Positions 1-7,651 of a stretch of 43,839 nt of DNA are shown here, in pieces. The notes beneath the pieces are model-generated. The model made no database searches. It worked only from the letters and a program-made list of their open reading frames with translations, and was not told the origin of the DNA. Each line of letters starts with the position of its first letter. Position 1 is the first letter of the stretch. The position numbers and the translations under genes are program-made. This DNA is from an uncultured Bacteroidota bacterium. GTDB lineage: Bacteria; Bacteroidota; Bacteroidia; Bacteroidales; CG2-30-32-10. The stretch covers positions 1 to 43,839 of the forward strand of contig CAISZK010000128.1 of NCBI GenBank assembly GCA_903889915.1, in the 5' to 3' direction.

Positions 1-104
1 CACTGCAAAAGTACGGAAGATTCAAAGAATAAAAGCGGAGTGTAATTTATTTCAAGGGTAAAAGACATTGGGCATTAGCCAAAGGTCAAAAGTCACTTAA
101 AATT
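1..104. other. Spacer at left edge with possible leftward promoter box
   Basis: This short stretch lies downstream of the first leftward gene. It holds CAAAAGTA at 6-13, which on the minus strand reads TACTTTTG and fits the Bacteroidota -7 box TAnnTTTG. If real, it would serve a leftward gene outside the window. I do not see a matching -33 TTTG at the usual spacing, so the promoter call is weak. Confidence 0.25.
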
Positions 105-719
105 TCAAATGATCATGATCTGAATAGGATCACACCAGGGTGTTAAATCATCCCAGGTTACTGCACAAAATCGAAACCAAACACGCTGTCCGCTTTCAAG
201 GTTTGTTATGGTAACTTTTACTTTCCTTGAATAGCCTACCACTTTCCAACTTTCTTCATCAAGAACATTGTTGCCTGCATTCATTGACCAAATGTAAGCG
301 CCTGCACCTTTGACCGTCCTGCAACTCAGAATTGCTTCACCCGGAAATTTACCGTTTTTTACACTGAATTCAGGAATTGAAATCAGAGAAGCATCTTTTG
401 TACAATTGAAACCACTGCTCAGAATCAAAGCCTCATTGCCCCTGGCTATTCTGTCCACGTACAATCCTTCGGTGAACAGCAATTCGTTTACTTCATTTTT
501 TGCTCTTAATAATTCCGCCGTTTTTTGTTTACCGCCGTCAAAAGCGGCTACAATTTTTGCTTGTAGATTTTCGAGCGAAGTGTCCATTTCAGTGAGAGGA
601 ATGTCAGGATTCGGAAATGAATCATTGTCTGTCATTTTTTCTCTTACACTTTTCCCAAAAACATAGAGATTTGATGCAGAATACCGCTTGTAATTGTGCA
701 CCACTTTTTTTCTTTTCAT
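105..719 (-). CDS. Small Fn3-like protein (paralogue of the 33704-34399 gene)
   Basis: A 204-residue protein of unknown function. The N-terminal half is predicted helical and carries MTDNDSFPNPD (about residues 29-39). The C-terminal half (about 110-204) looks like one fibronectin type III sandwich, with W..V.YSRKVKVTITNLESG and RVWFRFCAVT near the end, the usual 'tytvtgLkpGt.YwFRv.A' pattern. No signal peptide is evident. From memory this architecture (M-T-x-N-x-x-FP followed by a helical region and one Fn3 domain) recurs as a multicopy family in Bacteroidota; that is family knowledge I could not check here. A second member is at 33704-34399, sharing MTDN..FP, FSVKN and G.RV.FR. The gene stands alone; a 21-bp tandem array begins 424 bp upstream of its start. 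Role unknown; a binding or structural protein is the safest guess. Confidence 0.7.
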   Translation of the reverse strand: MKRKKVVHNYKRYSASNLYVFGKSVREKMTDNDSFPNPDIPLTEMDTSLENLQAKIVAAFDGGKQKTAELLRAKNEVNELLFTEGLYVDRIARGNEALILSSGFNCTKDASLISIPEFSVKNGKFPGEAILSCRTVKGAGAYIWSMNAGNNVLDEESWKVVGYSRKVKVTITNLESGQRVWFRFCAVTWDDLTPWCDPIQIMII

Positions 720-1020
720 AGTTTTAAAAATTTAAATTATTAATTATTCCGTTAATTATTCGATTGGTTTTCTAATTCCACACCCTTTTCACATCATGAA
801 TTTCGGGTGTTTTGTTTCACTTATTTCTTTGATCACTTTTCATTTTCTCTGTCCTTATGCTTTTATTATCTGCACGTATAATTGTCCTTCTTTTACCACA
901 TCCCCGTATTAACTTTTAAAAAATCACAAAAACGGAAATAATTTTAAAAAAACAATCAATAATAAATTGCCTTTTACCCTAACCACGAAGAAAGGTTGTC
1001 AGAATCACATGAAAAGTCCA

Positions 1021-1042
1021 AAAAAAAAGCTTGCTTTTTTTT
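1021..1042. terminator. A/T-rich palindrome, terminator-like on either strand
   Basis: Eight A plus G, loop CTTG, then C plus eight T: a perfect 9-bp stem with a T-run on whichever strand is read. Weak base pairing (only one G-C pair) makes intrinsic termination uncertain. Confidence 0.3.
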
Positions 1043-1142
1043 GAAAAAATTGCAGTGAAAAAAAATCTACGAAAGTATTATTGCGTACTTCAGGAGAATA
1101 ATAAATTCATGTTAGCCTTTACATTTACAAATCAAATCAAAA

Positions 1143-1394
1143 CATGCTTGCATTGATCTTATGTTTGCTTGCAATGAATCAATGTAAGATTACAATGATG
1201 CTATGAATAAAAACATTGAATGTGATCATGCATGAATACAACCTGTGTTAGCTTGCAATGATTGTAATTATGCAAACATTCATTCTATGAATGCTGACAA
1301 TGATGCAAAGCGCGGAAGAAATGATTGTATGCATTTGTTCATTGATCTTAAGGACGCAAATACTGATTGTATGAAAGGGTGATGTAATTGTATG
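1143..1394. repeat. Tandem array A: 12 degenerate units of exactly 21 bp
   Basis: Units begin at 1143, 1164, 1185, 1206, 1227, 1248, 1269, 1290, 1311, 1332, 1353 and 1374, always 21 bp apart. The shared core is GCTTGCAATGATTGTATG; AATGAT and the terminal ATG are best conserved. Individual units differ at many positions, yet no unit has gained or lost a base. One or two weaker units may precede it (from about 1101). There are no spacers and no dyad within the unit, so it is not a CRISPR array. A plus-strand frame is open through units 6-12 only. Confidence 0.85.
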
Positions 1395-1508
1395 AACCGG
1401 TGTTTGGGAACTTACCTTCATTTTATGAATAGGAAGGAAAAAAGTTATTCAGCAAAAGCTTGTTCCTTTATCATTTTATTAAATAATAAAGGGATTATTT
1501 TCCCTGAA

Positions 1509-1910
1509 TTATCTTATCAATTTCAAAACTCCGTTAATGAATGTCAATGGATGCGGAGGACATCCGGGAATATAGAGATCGGGTTTTAAAACATTCAGTA
1601 AGTGCCTGTCAACTGCAGGGCTTTCAGCAAAGGCTCTGCCGCTTATGGCCCATGCACCAACAAGGATCAGTATCTTTGGCTGGGGTATTGCTTCCATTGT
1701 AATCCTCAGCGATTCCGAACTGTTGGCAACAATGGGTCCGGTAACAACAACACCATCGCAATGCCTGGGTGAAGCGAGAAATTCAATTCCATAACGACTC
1801 ATATCGAAATTTACATTACCACAGGCATTCAGTTCAAGCTCGCAACTATTGCAACTGCCTGCTGAAACCAAACGCAATTTTAATGATCTCTGTTGGCGCG
1901 CATTTCCCAA
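1509..1910 (-). pseudogene. Orphan hydrogenase small-subunit/NuoB-type Fe-S protein, probably non-functional
   Basis: A 133-residue protein of the 20-kDa [4Fe-4S] subunit family (NuoB of complex I, HycG/HyfI/EchC of group 4 hydrogenases). Visible family features: AGSCNSCELELNA with C20 and C23, ASPRHCDGVVVTGPI (45-60), and YIPGCPPHP with C117. The third cluster ligand, the Cys normally in VG(A/D)C, is Trp here (VGAWAISG, W87, codon TGG), so the usual four-Cys set is broken; C51 in HCD is a family-atypical Cys. The only start in frame is TTG at 1910 (a TGA lies just upstream), so the N-terminus may be truncated. An ATG-initiated frame just upstream (from 1944) runs out of register with this one. 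No large subunit, membrane antiporter-like subunit or maturation gene is nearby. I infer a decaying or repurposed fragment. Confidence 0.6.
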
Positions 1911-2183
1911 CGCGTGTCACCCCAAAGTCCCCAAGGTCCCATGAACAATTAACCAATTAATCAATTCAACAATCAAACAATTTTTTTACTACTTTTACAC
2001 CATGAAAATCTTTATCCGATTTTAATCATTTGTAAACATTCGTAAGCATTTACAATCGGATAATAAAAACAATCCACTGAAAATGAATAAATTTAAAGCC
2101 CCTAAAAATAATAAAGATTTAAGAGCGAATATAGTGGAAGTTGCTGCAGTGCGGCAAGCCAATCGTTAGCAAGCATTAATGAA
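1911..2183. other. Spacer with two inverted repeats upstream of a lipoprotein gene
   Basis: Word-like repeats (CCAAAGTCCCCAAGG, AATTAACCAATTAATCAATT) lie at 1920-1965. A dyad ATCCGATT (2014-2021) / AATCGGAT (2054-2061) encloses an inner TGTAAA/TTTACA pair. A short GC-richer hairpin, TTGCTGC-AGT-GCGGCAA, lies at 2141-2157 and is followed by CAATCGTTAGC just before the lipoprotein start at 2184. I see no gene here. Confidence 0.5.
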
Positions 2184-2767
2184 ATGAAAAAATTAGCAAC
2201 TTTCATACTTATCAGCCTTTTATTTACCTTTTGTAATAAAAAAGCAGACAAACCAAAAATTGAGAAATTTGTTTGGATAGAGCATAATCAAAATTGGGTT
2301 GGGACAAATCCTTGATACATGCAAGGAAATACATTGAGTATGTTGACAGTATCAAAGAAATTCATTATGCCAAATCAAAAGTCATAAAAGGTATTGTTGA
2401 GAAGACTGACTATTACTATGATAAAATTTCTGACACATTACAAAATCTCATAGCCAGAAATCTATATGGTAAGATATATCCTCAATCATTTGATGAAAAT
2501 CCACCAGGTACGGTTCAAATTTATGATGGATATAATTTCTACATTATTTATAAATTTGAAAAAGAACCTGAGCATATAATTAATTATTTACCTCATACTT
2601 TACCCGACAGTTTAAAAGGCTTTTTAAAATATGTGGAAAACCTGGCAAAGCGAAGTACATTCAAATCATATAAAAAGTTTGACAATGAGGGATTCATTAT
2701 GAAGTACAAAAAAACTTTTACAGCTAGTGGGCATCTTGCACCTCCTCCAGAACCTCTTTCAGAATAA
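2184..2767 (+). pseudogene. Frameshifted small lipoprotein gene
   Basis: The first frame starts at ATG 2184 and encodes a typical lipoprotein signal (MKKLATFILISLLFTFC followed by NKK; lipobox LFTFC), then runs about 40 codons to a TGA at 2310-2312. The remainder continues in another frame to the stop at 2765-2767: about 157 residues, lysine- and tyrosine-rich, ending in SGHLAPPPEPLSE. Frame 2 has a TAA at 2285-2287, so the crossover must lie between 2288 and 2312, in or near AATTGGGTTGGGACA. The direction fits loss of one base. I see no classical slippery heptamer, so a mutation or sequencing error is more likely than programmed shifting. Product: small periplasm- or surface-anchored lipoprotein of unknown function. 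Confidence 0.65.
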
Positions 2768-2903
2768 TTCAACAATATTATTTCAAGTGAAAAAATTAAA
2801 AGAAATTGTAGTAAGAGATTTTAAATTGCAATAATTGAAAAGACTGCTGCAATTTCTATCTGTAATGAACAGTTTTAAAAGAATCACATAACAAAATATT
2901 ATA

Positions 2904-3737
2904 ATGAAACAATCCATCAGACATATTTCTCAGAAATTGAAAAAATTGGCTTTGATTGTAATGCTTTTTTTCACTTTTTCTCCTTATATCTATGCTCAAA
3001 ATGTTTTAGAATTAGTTAATCAAAATGCTACTGAAAGTTACAATTATTGTGGGATAGGACATAACGCATATATTAGTTTTGACGTAACTTCCAAAGATTC
3101 CGGCAATATTAAACCATGTCGTCATAGCCTCAATATTAAAATTGCACTTAATAACACTGACTATCCTCTCAATTCAAAATTAGATTTTAATGATAAGAAA
3201 TGGAATATTGGCACCATATATGTGTTCGCAAGTAATGTTCATCTGCCTGATGATATTTTCTATTTCAAATTTAGTGGATTTATGAAAATATTGGAGCATT
3301 CAGAAGGAACATTAAAATTAGCATTTGATTTCAGGATATTAGATAACAAGGTAATCTCAGATACATTAAATCAATTTTACAAAGGAGAAAGAACTTTTAA
3401 AAGAAACGATACTATTGCAATTACACTTTTAGACTCGACAACCAATAACAATTTCGTTTTGGATGATACGCATACTAAAATAACGGCCTATGATAAATCA
3501 AATAAATTACTTTGGCAGACAATCCCACAGAATGATTCTGTCTTTCAAAATGAGTATTTACACAATTATAGAACAGACCATCCAATAATAATTTATTATT
3601 CGTTTGATAGCCCTCCAATGTATAAAGAAATAGAACCAAAAAAGAGCAAAAAGGTAATAGAAATTCAATATAACAATTCACAAACCGGATGTTTAGATTT
3701 GGTAACAGGGAAGTTTCATTTTGAAGGTCAGGATTAA
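2904..3737 (+). CDS. Secreted hypothetical protein
   Basis: A 277-residue protein with a clear signal peptide (charged start, hydrophobic core LALIVMLFFTFSPYIYA, cleavage expected after YAQ near residue 32). The mature part is beta-rich with no family I recognise. It has two Cys (NYCGIGHN and KPCRHSL) in the first third, a third near the C-terminus (TGCLDL), and many Asp/Thr/Asn turns. It follows the frameshifted lipoprotein by about 135 bp in the same direction and could share its transcript. It faces the convergent c-type protein gene with only 39 bp between stops and no obvious terminator hairpin. Location: periplasm or cell surface; function unknown. Confidence 0.65.
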   Translation: MKQSIRHISQKLKKLALIVMLFFTFSPYIYAQNVLELVNQNATESYNYCGIGHNAYISFDVTSKDSGNIKPCRHSLNIKIALNNTDYPLNSKLDFNDKKWNIGTIYVFASNVHLPDDIFYFKFSGFMKILEHSEGTLKLAFDFRILDNKVISDTLNQFYKGERTFKRNDTIAITLLDSTTNNNFVLDDTHTKITAYDKSNKLLWQTIPQNDSVFQNEYLHNYRTDHPIIIYYSFDSPPMYKEIEPKKSKKVIEIQYNNSQTGCLDLVTGKFHFEGQD

Positions 3738-3776
3738 CAACAAGAAAACAACCTATAAAAAATAATTCTCCCTCTT

Positions 3777-4886
3777 TTACTCCCCCTCCCTCTTAATAAT
3801 CCCATCATAAACCTCATCACTTCCCGGAAACAGCAAAAACATAGCGCTCATAAACTGCCTGTTTGCAGCCTGTCTTTCCGTTTCACCAGTCAGGGAAGTT
3901 ACATTCAATACATCTTTCAACTGCAGGCAAAGTTTTTGTTTCTGAAGTTCGTAATTGATGTTGTCCAGCTTTCGTGCATTTTCAATGATACCGGCGGCTT
4001 TCGCAACACGGGTGCTGATGTCGGCGGCATTTATTCCGGGCAGTGTTGCCTTCAGCAGTGTGTCGAGGGGGAGCACAAACAACGATTTGTATTTCGTCCA
4101 GTTTTCATCCGATAGTTTCCTGATTGATCTGAAATAATTGATCCAATCGCTGCTGACAAAAGCCTGCCCGATGTTGGTAGGATCGCTTAGTCCGTCGGGA
4201 GGGATGAGGCAGCAGGTAAAATTCATCATGATGTACTTTTGTCCTTGGGTGAGCAGCGTGTCGGCCTTTGCTTTCATGGACCAGAGGCTGCGCATGCCCT
4301 GTTCGCCAAACAAACCGGCAGCATGGGCATTGTCAATTTCGGCGCGTTTCTCAGGCGTTATTTTTTGTGTTTCCAGTTTTGAAATATCGCCTTTCAAAAA
4401 CTGCGAAGGCTGCGCATGACATTGCATGCAACCGCTGCCTGAATATCCGGGTTGTTGTGCCGCCAGCAACGACTGCCTGATGATATCAGCTTCCATCACC
4501 CGCGATTTATTTACCTGCTTTTTCAGACTGTCATTTATGGGAAGCCTTTTGGTCAGATGTTCCAGCAAAATCATGTACGACCGCCGCACTTTCAGCAGTT
4601 CGGGGCATGCATTTCCGGTGGTATCGAATTTTGTAATCCCTGAAGCAGCAAACTCAATGGAAAGTTTCTTCAGACTGTCGGCCTGCTTTCCGGTAAAAAA
4701 TAAACCATTGATCACATTGACGGAAGATATGCGGATGATGAGGTAATTCATTTCTTTCAATTGCTTTTCCCATGAAGTGCCGGCGGGGCGGGGTTTGGAA
4801 TTTTCCTTTACGGAAAAGCCGGCAAGAATAACCAACAGGAGGGGAAGGAAAAAGAAAATTGGTTTCAAATTAGTTTTGTATTTCAT
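3777..4886 (-). CDS. Exported monohaem c-type cytochrome-like protein
   Basis: I prefer the ATG at 4886 because it puts a standard signal peptide at the N-terminus (MKYKTNLKPIFFFLPLLLVI, then LAG); a longer frame to 4928 only adds an implausible leader. The 369-residue protein contains one c-type haem attachment motif, CMQCH at residues 153-157, and no second CxxCH. The rest is largely helical and rich in Lys and Leu. Family unknown to me; the haem site suggests a periplasmic electron carrier or redox sensor. It could also be a divergent member of the families of Bacteroidota exported proteins with a single buried CxxCH. It stands alone on the minus strand between convergent and divergent neighbours; no redox partner genes are adjacent. 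Confidence 0.6.
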   Translation of the reverse strand: MKYKTNLKPIFFFLPLLLVILAGFSVKENSKPRPAGTSWEKQLKEMNYLIIRISSVNVINGLFFTGKQADSLKKLSIEFAASGITKFDTTGNACPELLKVRRSYMILLEHLTKRLPINDSLKKQVNKSRVMEADIIRQSLLAAQQPGYSGSGCMQCHAQPSQFLKGDISKLETQKITPEKRAEIDNAHAAGLFGEQGMRSLWSMKAKADTLLTQGQKYIMMNFTCCLIPPDGLSDPTNIGQAFVSSDWINYFRSIRKLSDENWTKYKSLFVLPLDTLLKATLPGINAADISTRVAKAAGIIENARKLDNINYELQKQKLCLQLKDVLNVTSLTGETERQAANRQFMSAMFLLFPGSDEVYDGIIKREGE

Positions 4887-5201
4887 GATAATTCGATTTT
4901 TTTTTACCACATAGACACATAGGTACAATAGGTTTCACATAGATTTCAATAAATAATTCAATGACGAAATGTGCGATCCCTACGGGATCGAATGTCCGTT
5001 GTGGTTATTCATTTACTATAAACATTGGAATCCTTCGGATTCTGTTTTCGACGCCTTCATTAAAGCTACACCCTATATTGGTTTTTAATAAATCAGGCTG
5101 ATTTTAATGATTCAAAAATAATCATTTTAACCTGACAATTGAATCAAAATAAAAAAGCGCAATGATGTTTTGCGCTTTTGTTTAAAAGAGAACAGAAAGA
5201 A
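4887..5201. repeat. Intergenic repeat-like block with small dyads
   Basis: This 315-bp spacer contains ACATAGA-type word repeats (4908-4945) and two short perfect palindromes: CGATCCC-TAC-GGGATCG (4974-4990) and GAATCC-TTC-GGATTC (5028-5042). They are separated by GGTTATTCATTTACTATAAA. From memory, similar blocks occur as dispersed intergenic repeats in Bacteroidota genomes; only one copy is in this window. The ferritin terminator follows at 5153-5179. No gene seen. Confidence 0.45.
5153..5179 (-). terminator. Terminator of the ferritin gene
   Basis: Perfect 10-bp stem AAAAGCGCAA (5153-5162) / TTGCGCTTTT (5170-5179) with a 7-nt loop, 23 bp past the ferritin stop. On the minus strand the stem ends in a T-run, as expected for intrinsic termination. 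Confidence 0.7.
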
Positions 5202-5711
5202 TCAAGCCACACCACCACCGGGTTCGGCAGCAGCACGCATTGTCAGAATATCTTTATCGAGAACGTAAAGATTTTGTTTACCCAGTAATTTGAGTTTATC
5301 AATGATGGCCCTTGCCGATTTTTCTTCCTGTATCTGTTCGGCAACAAACCACTGAACAAAATTTAAAGTTGTAAAATCTTTCTCCAGGTTGCAAAGAGCA
5401 ACGATCTCATTAATGGAAGCGGTAATAAATTCTTCGTGGATCAACACACTCTGGAAAACATCGGCCACATCTTTGAATGTTGCCGGGGGTGTTTTGATAG
5501 CAGATATTATTGCCTTACCACCGCGCTCATTCACATAATGAATAAACTTCAGCATGTGCAGCCGCTCTTCTTCGGCCTGAATATAGAGCCATTTTGCGAT
5601 GCCTTCGTAGCCCGAAGTTTCGGCCCACGATGCCATTGACAGATACAGATGCGAAGAATAGGATTCTTTTTCTATCTGTACATTCAGAATTTTTTCAATA
5701 TTTTTTATCAT
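5202..5711 (-). CDS. ftnA: Ferritin (non-haem, bacterial FtnA type)
   Basis: A 169-residue, full-length ferritin that oxidises Fe(II) and stores Fe(III) in a 24-mer cytoplasmic cage. The di-iron ferroxidase ligands are visible: E16 (EKESYSS), E49 and H52 (EEERLHM), E93 (HEEF), and Q126/E129 in the WFVAEQIQEE signature. The four-helix ferritin fold is followed by a short Gly-rich C-terminal tail (EPGGGVA). No Met haem-ligand site of bacterioferritin is evident. It has its own promoter-like box and its own terminator, so it is monocistronic. Iron- or redox-linked control is likely, but no operator is recognisable. Confidence 0.93.
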   Translation of the reverse strand: MIKNIEKILNVQIEKESYSSHLYLSMASWAETSGYEGIAKWLYIQAEEERLHMLKFIHYVNERGGKAIISAIKTPPATFKDVADVFQSVLIHEEFITASINEIVALCNLEKDFTTLNFVQWFVAEQIQEEKSARAIIDKLKLLGKQNLYVLDKDILTMRAAAEPGGGVA

Positions 5712-5733
5712 AACACAAAATTTAAATTGAATA

Positions 5734-5741
5734 CAAAGTTA
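5734..5741 (-). promoter_or_regulatory. -7 box of the ferritin promoter
   Basis: CAAAGTTA on the plus strand is TAACTTTG on the minus strand, an exact match to the Bacteroidota TAnnTTTG -7 box, 23 bp upstream of the ferritin start. The -33 element is not clear because the upstream DNA is a word-repeat palindrome. Confidence 0.5.
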
Positions 5742-5744
5742 CGA

Positions 5745-5837
5745 ATAATAGTCAATAGTCATTCGTCAATAGTCAGTAGTCGGTATGACAATTCAGAGCC
5801 GCAATGACCAATGACTTATGACTTATGACCATTGACT
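5745..5837. repeat. Imperfect palindrome of GTCAATAGTCATT-type words
   Basis: The left arm repeats GTCAATAGTC-type words, and the right arm repeats their complements (AATGACCAATGAC, TTATGACCATTGACT) around a short centre (about 5782-5805). It lies between the divergent ferritin and helical-protein genes. Related words recur at 9717-9835, 34634-34704 and 38773-38818. Confidence 0.6.
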
Positions 5838-5859
5838 AATTTAATTTGTAGTATCTTTG
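5831..5859 (+). promoter_or_regulatory. Promoter of the secreted helical protein
   Basis: TATCTTTG at 5852-5859 fits TAnnTTTG exactly, with ATTG at 5831-5834 as the probable -33 element (17-bp spacing, slightly short of the usual 19). The start codon follows at 5897, giving a leader of about 30 nt. Confidence 0.55.
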
Positions 5860-5896
5860 CGTACTATTTAGTTCATAACCACATTAAACAAAATTT

Positions 5897-6673
5897 ATGA
5901 AAAAGACAATCATTTTGCTTGTGGCTTGCTTATTCACAGTGGCAGCTATAGCACAAAACTACCGCACACCTGAAACGTTTGTGTCAAAAATTCCCGCCTA
6001 TCCTACGACAGCAAAAAATATACAGGTAACTCTTGATTCGCTTCAGAAAATGGTATCGGAAATTCATTCTGCGCAGAAAGATTATTCCGATGCACAACAA
6101 AAGATCATGTCGGGCATGGACCAGGCTGCAAGGGAACAAGCTTATAAAAAACTTTACCAGGGCGTTGACAGCAATAAGATGAAGGAAATGCAAAAAAGTG
6201 AGCGCGAAGACATGCAAAGCCTTATGGATACTGCAAAAGACGGTGTCGCAAAAAAGATGAAAAACTTTGATAAGGTGTTTGGCGATGCGCAATCAAAATA
6301 CAATGCCGAGGTCAGGAAAACCATTGTTCCACTGGACAGCGCGATCAGTGTTGAGATGTCGAAAGCTACTGATAAATCAAGCACTGAAACGCTTTCGGGG
6401 CTTATTTCAAAAAGGACAACGAGCTACCAGGATATCATGTACAGATACCTGATAGGGGACAAGGCGATGTTCCCGATGTTTTTTACAAGCTACTTTGAAT
6501 ATCTGAAAGGAACACTCATACCTATGTTGGACAGGATAGAGCTTTCGCAAACCAAAATTTTCAACCTTTCGTACACGCCGCACTCAAGCGCACTGGGAGC
6601 AATTGAAGGATATGTGAGCAAATACAGAATGGCGCTTCAGAATCTGAATGACTACAGGGAATGGTCTAAATAG
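5897..6673 (+). CDS. Secreted helical protein of unknown function
   Basis: A 258-residue protein with a clean signal peptide (MKKTIILLVACLFTVAAIAQ, cleavage after AQ at about 20). The mature part is almost entirely helical, with charged, coiled-coil-like stretches around residues 45-150 (SEIHSAQKDYSDAQQ, then MKEMQKSEREDMQSL) and no Cys beyond the signal. No family recognised. It has its own promoter and ends in a palindromic spacer facing the ATP synthase operon, so it is probably monocistronic. A periplasmic helical protein is all that can be said. Confidence 0.7.
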   Translation: MKKTIILLVACLFTVAAIAQNYRTPETFVSKIPAYPTTAKNIQVTLDSLQKMVSEIHSAQKDYSDAQQKIMSGMDQAAREQAYKKLYQGVDSNKMKEMQKSEREDMQSLMDTAKDGVAKKMKNFDKVFGDAQSKYNAEVRKTIVPLDSAISVEMSKATDKSSTETLSGLISKRTTSYQDIMYRYLIGDKAMFPMFFTSYFEYLKGTLIPMLDRIELSQTKIFNLSYTPHSSALGAIEGYVSKYRMALQNLNDYREWSK

Positions 6674-6675
6674 AA

Positions 6676-6757
6676 ATTCCAAATTCAAAGTTCCAAATTC
6701 CAAATTCAAAGTTGGGCCGCCTTGGGACTTGGGATTTGGGATTTGGAGCTTGGGACT
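6676..6757. terminator. Long imperfect hairpin between convergent genes
   Basis: The left arm iterates AAATTCCAAATTCAAAG; the right arm iterates TTGGGATTTGGGA-type words complementary to it; the centre is GGGCCGCC. Position between two convergent stops (6673 and 6761) suggests a bidirectional terminator or transcript-end stabiliser. The iterated-word build is the same style as the other palindromic spacers in the window. Confidence 0.5.
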
Positions 6758-6760
6758 TTG

Positions 6761-7642
6761 CTAGCCTTTCAGGGCTTCGGCGCCACCAACGATTTCGAGG
6801 ATCTCTTTGGTGATGGATGCCTGACGGGCTTTGTTATAACTAAGCCGTAATTCTTTAAGCAAGGAGTCTGCATTGTCAGTAGCTTTATGCATGGCAGTCA
6901 TACGGGCGCCATGTTCGGCAGCTATGGAATCAAGAATAATTTTGTAAAACTGTATCTTGAGAGATTTGGGAATAAGCTCTGCAACTATTTGTTCTTTGTC
7001 CGGTTCATAGATGTAATCGGCAACCAATTTTTCTTTTCCTTTTACAGGCTGAGGTTTTAGAACAGGCAGAAATTGTTCATTCGAGAGGATCTGTACTGCT
7101 GCATTCTTAAACATGTTATACACAACCTCGATGTGGTCGTATTTACCATCTTTAAAATCTTTCATCAGTCTTTCAGCTATGGGAGCAACATTTTCAAATT
7201 TTGAAGAATCAAGGATGTGATGATTTGTATCAATTACATTGTATTTTCTCCTGGTAAAAAAATCAGCACCCATTTTACCGATGCAGAAAAGATCAAGGTT
7301 GCCGCTTTTGTTTATGTCAGCATATTTTGTACGGATGATATTTACAGTAGTTTTGATAACATTGCCATTGAAAGCTCCGCACAATCCCCTGTTGGAAGTA
7401 ACAACAATGATCAGCGCTTTCTGAATTTTTCTTTCTTTCGAATAAACATTATCCGATGAACTCAGACTTGCGCTAAGATTCTCAAGCAACTCTTTAAGTT
7501 TTCCGGCATAAGGCCGTAACTTTTGAATAGCATTTTGTCCGCGTTTCAGCTTGGATGCCGACACCATTTTCATGGCGCTCGTTATCTGCTGCGTTGACTT
7601 TACGGAGGCTATTCGTGTTCTGACTTCTTTTAAACCCGGCAT
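6761..7642 (-). CDS. atpG: ATP synthase gamma subunit
   Basis: The 293-residue central-stalk subunit of F1, which rotates inside alpha3beta3 and couples proton flow to ATP synthesis at the inner membrane. The start MPGLKEVRTRIASVKSTQQIT and the C-terminus YNKARQASITKEILEIVGGAEAL are the conserved terminal helices that form the rotor coiled coil. VVTSNRGLCGAFN in the middle is the family signature. It is the last gene of the leftward operon, 10 bp after the inserted four-helix-bundle gene, and normally would follow atpA directly. It ends at a palindromic spacer that probably terminates the operon. Confidence 0.97.
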   Translation of the reverse strand: MPGLKEVRTRIASVKSTQQITSAMKMVSASKLKRGQNAIQKLRPYAGKLKELLENLSASLSSSDNVYSKERKIQKALIIVVTSNRGLCGAFNGNVIKTTVNIIRTKYADINKSGNLDLFCIGKMGADFFTRRKYNVIDTNHHILDSSKFENVAPIAERLMKDFKDGKYDHIEVVYNMFKNAAVQILSNEQFLPVLKPQPVKGKEKLVADYIYEPDKEQIVAELIPKSLKIQFYKIILDSIAAEHGARMTAMHKATDNADSLLKELRLSYNKARQASITKEILEIVGGAEALKG

Positions 7643-7651
7643 AAAAGTAAT

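Larger units (their letters stand above)
720..1508. other. 789-bp intergenic region with hairpin and 21-bp array
   Basis: No credible gene. The first part (720-1020) is AT-rich leader for the leftward Fn3-like gene. An A8-G/C-T8 palindrome lies at 1021-1042. The 21-bp tandem array (separate entry) occupies 1143-1394. An open frame at 1392-1589 on the plus strand overlaps the hydrogenase-subunit-like gene in antisense and has no supporting features. Confidence 0.6.

Noticed and set aside
1392-1589. Plus-strand 65-codon gene
   Set aside because: Begins in the last array unit and is antisense to the hydrogenase-subunit-like gene; composition does not suggest a protein.
2131-2183. Integron attC site
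   Set aside because: CGTTAGC resembles one core box, but the opposite core (RYYYAAC) and the paired inner boxes are missing, and no integrase is in the window. Kept only as a low-interest oddity.
2285-2315. Programmed -1 frameshift in the lipoprotein gene
   Set aside because: No X-XXY-YYZ slippery heptamer or downstream pseudoknot was found; a one-base loss explains the frames.
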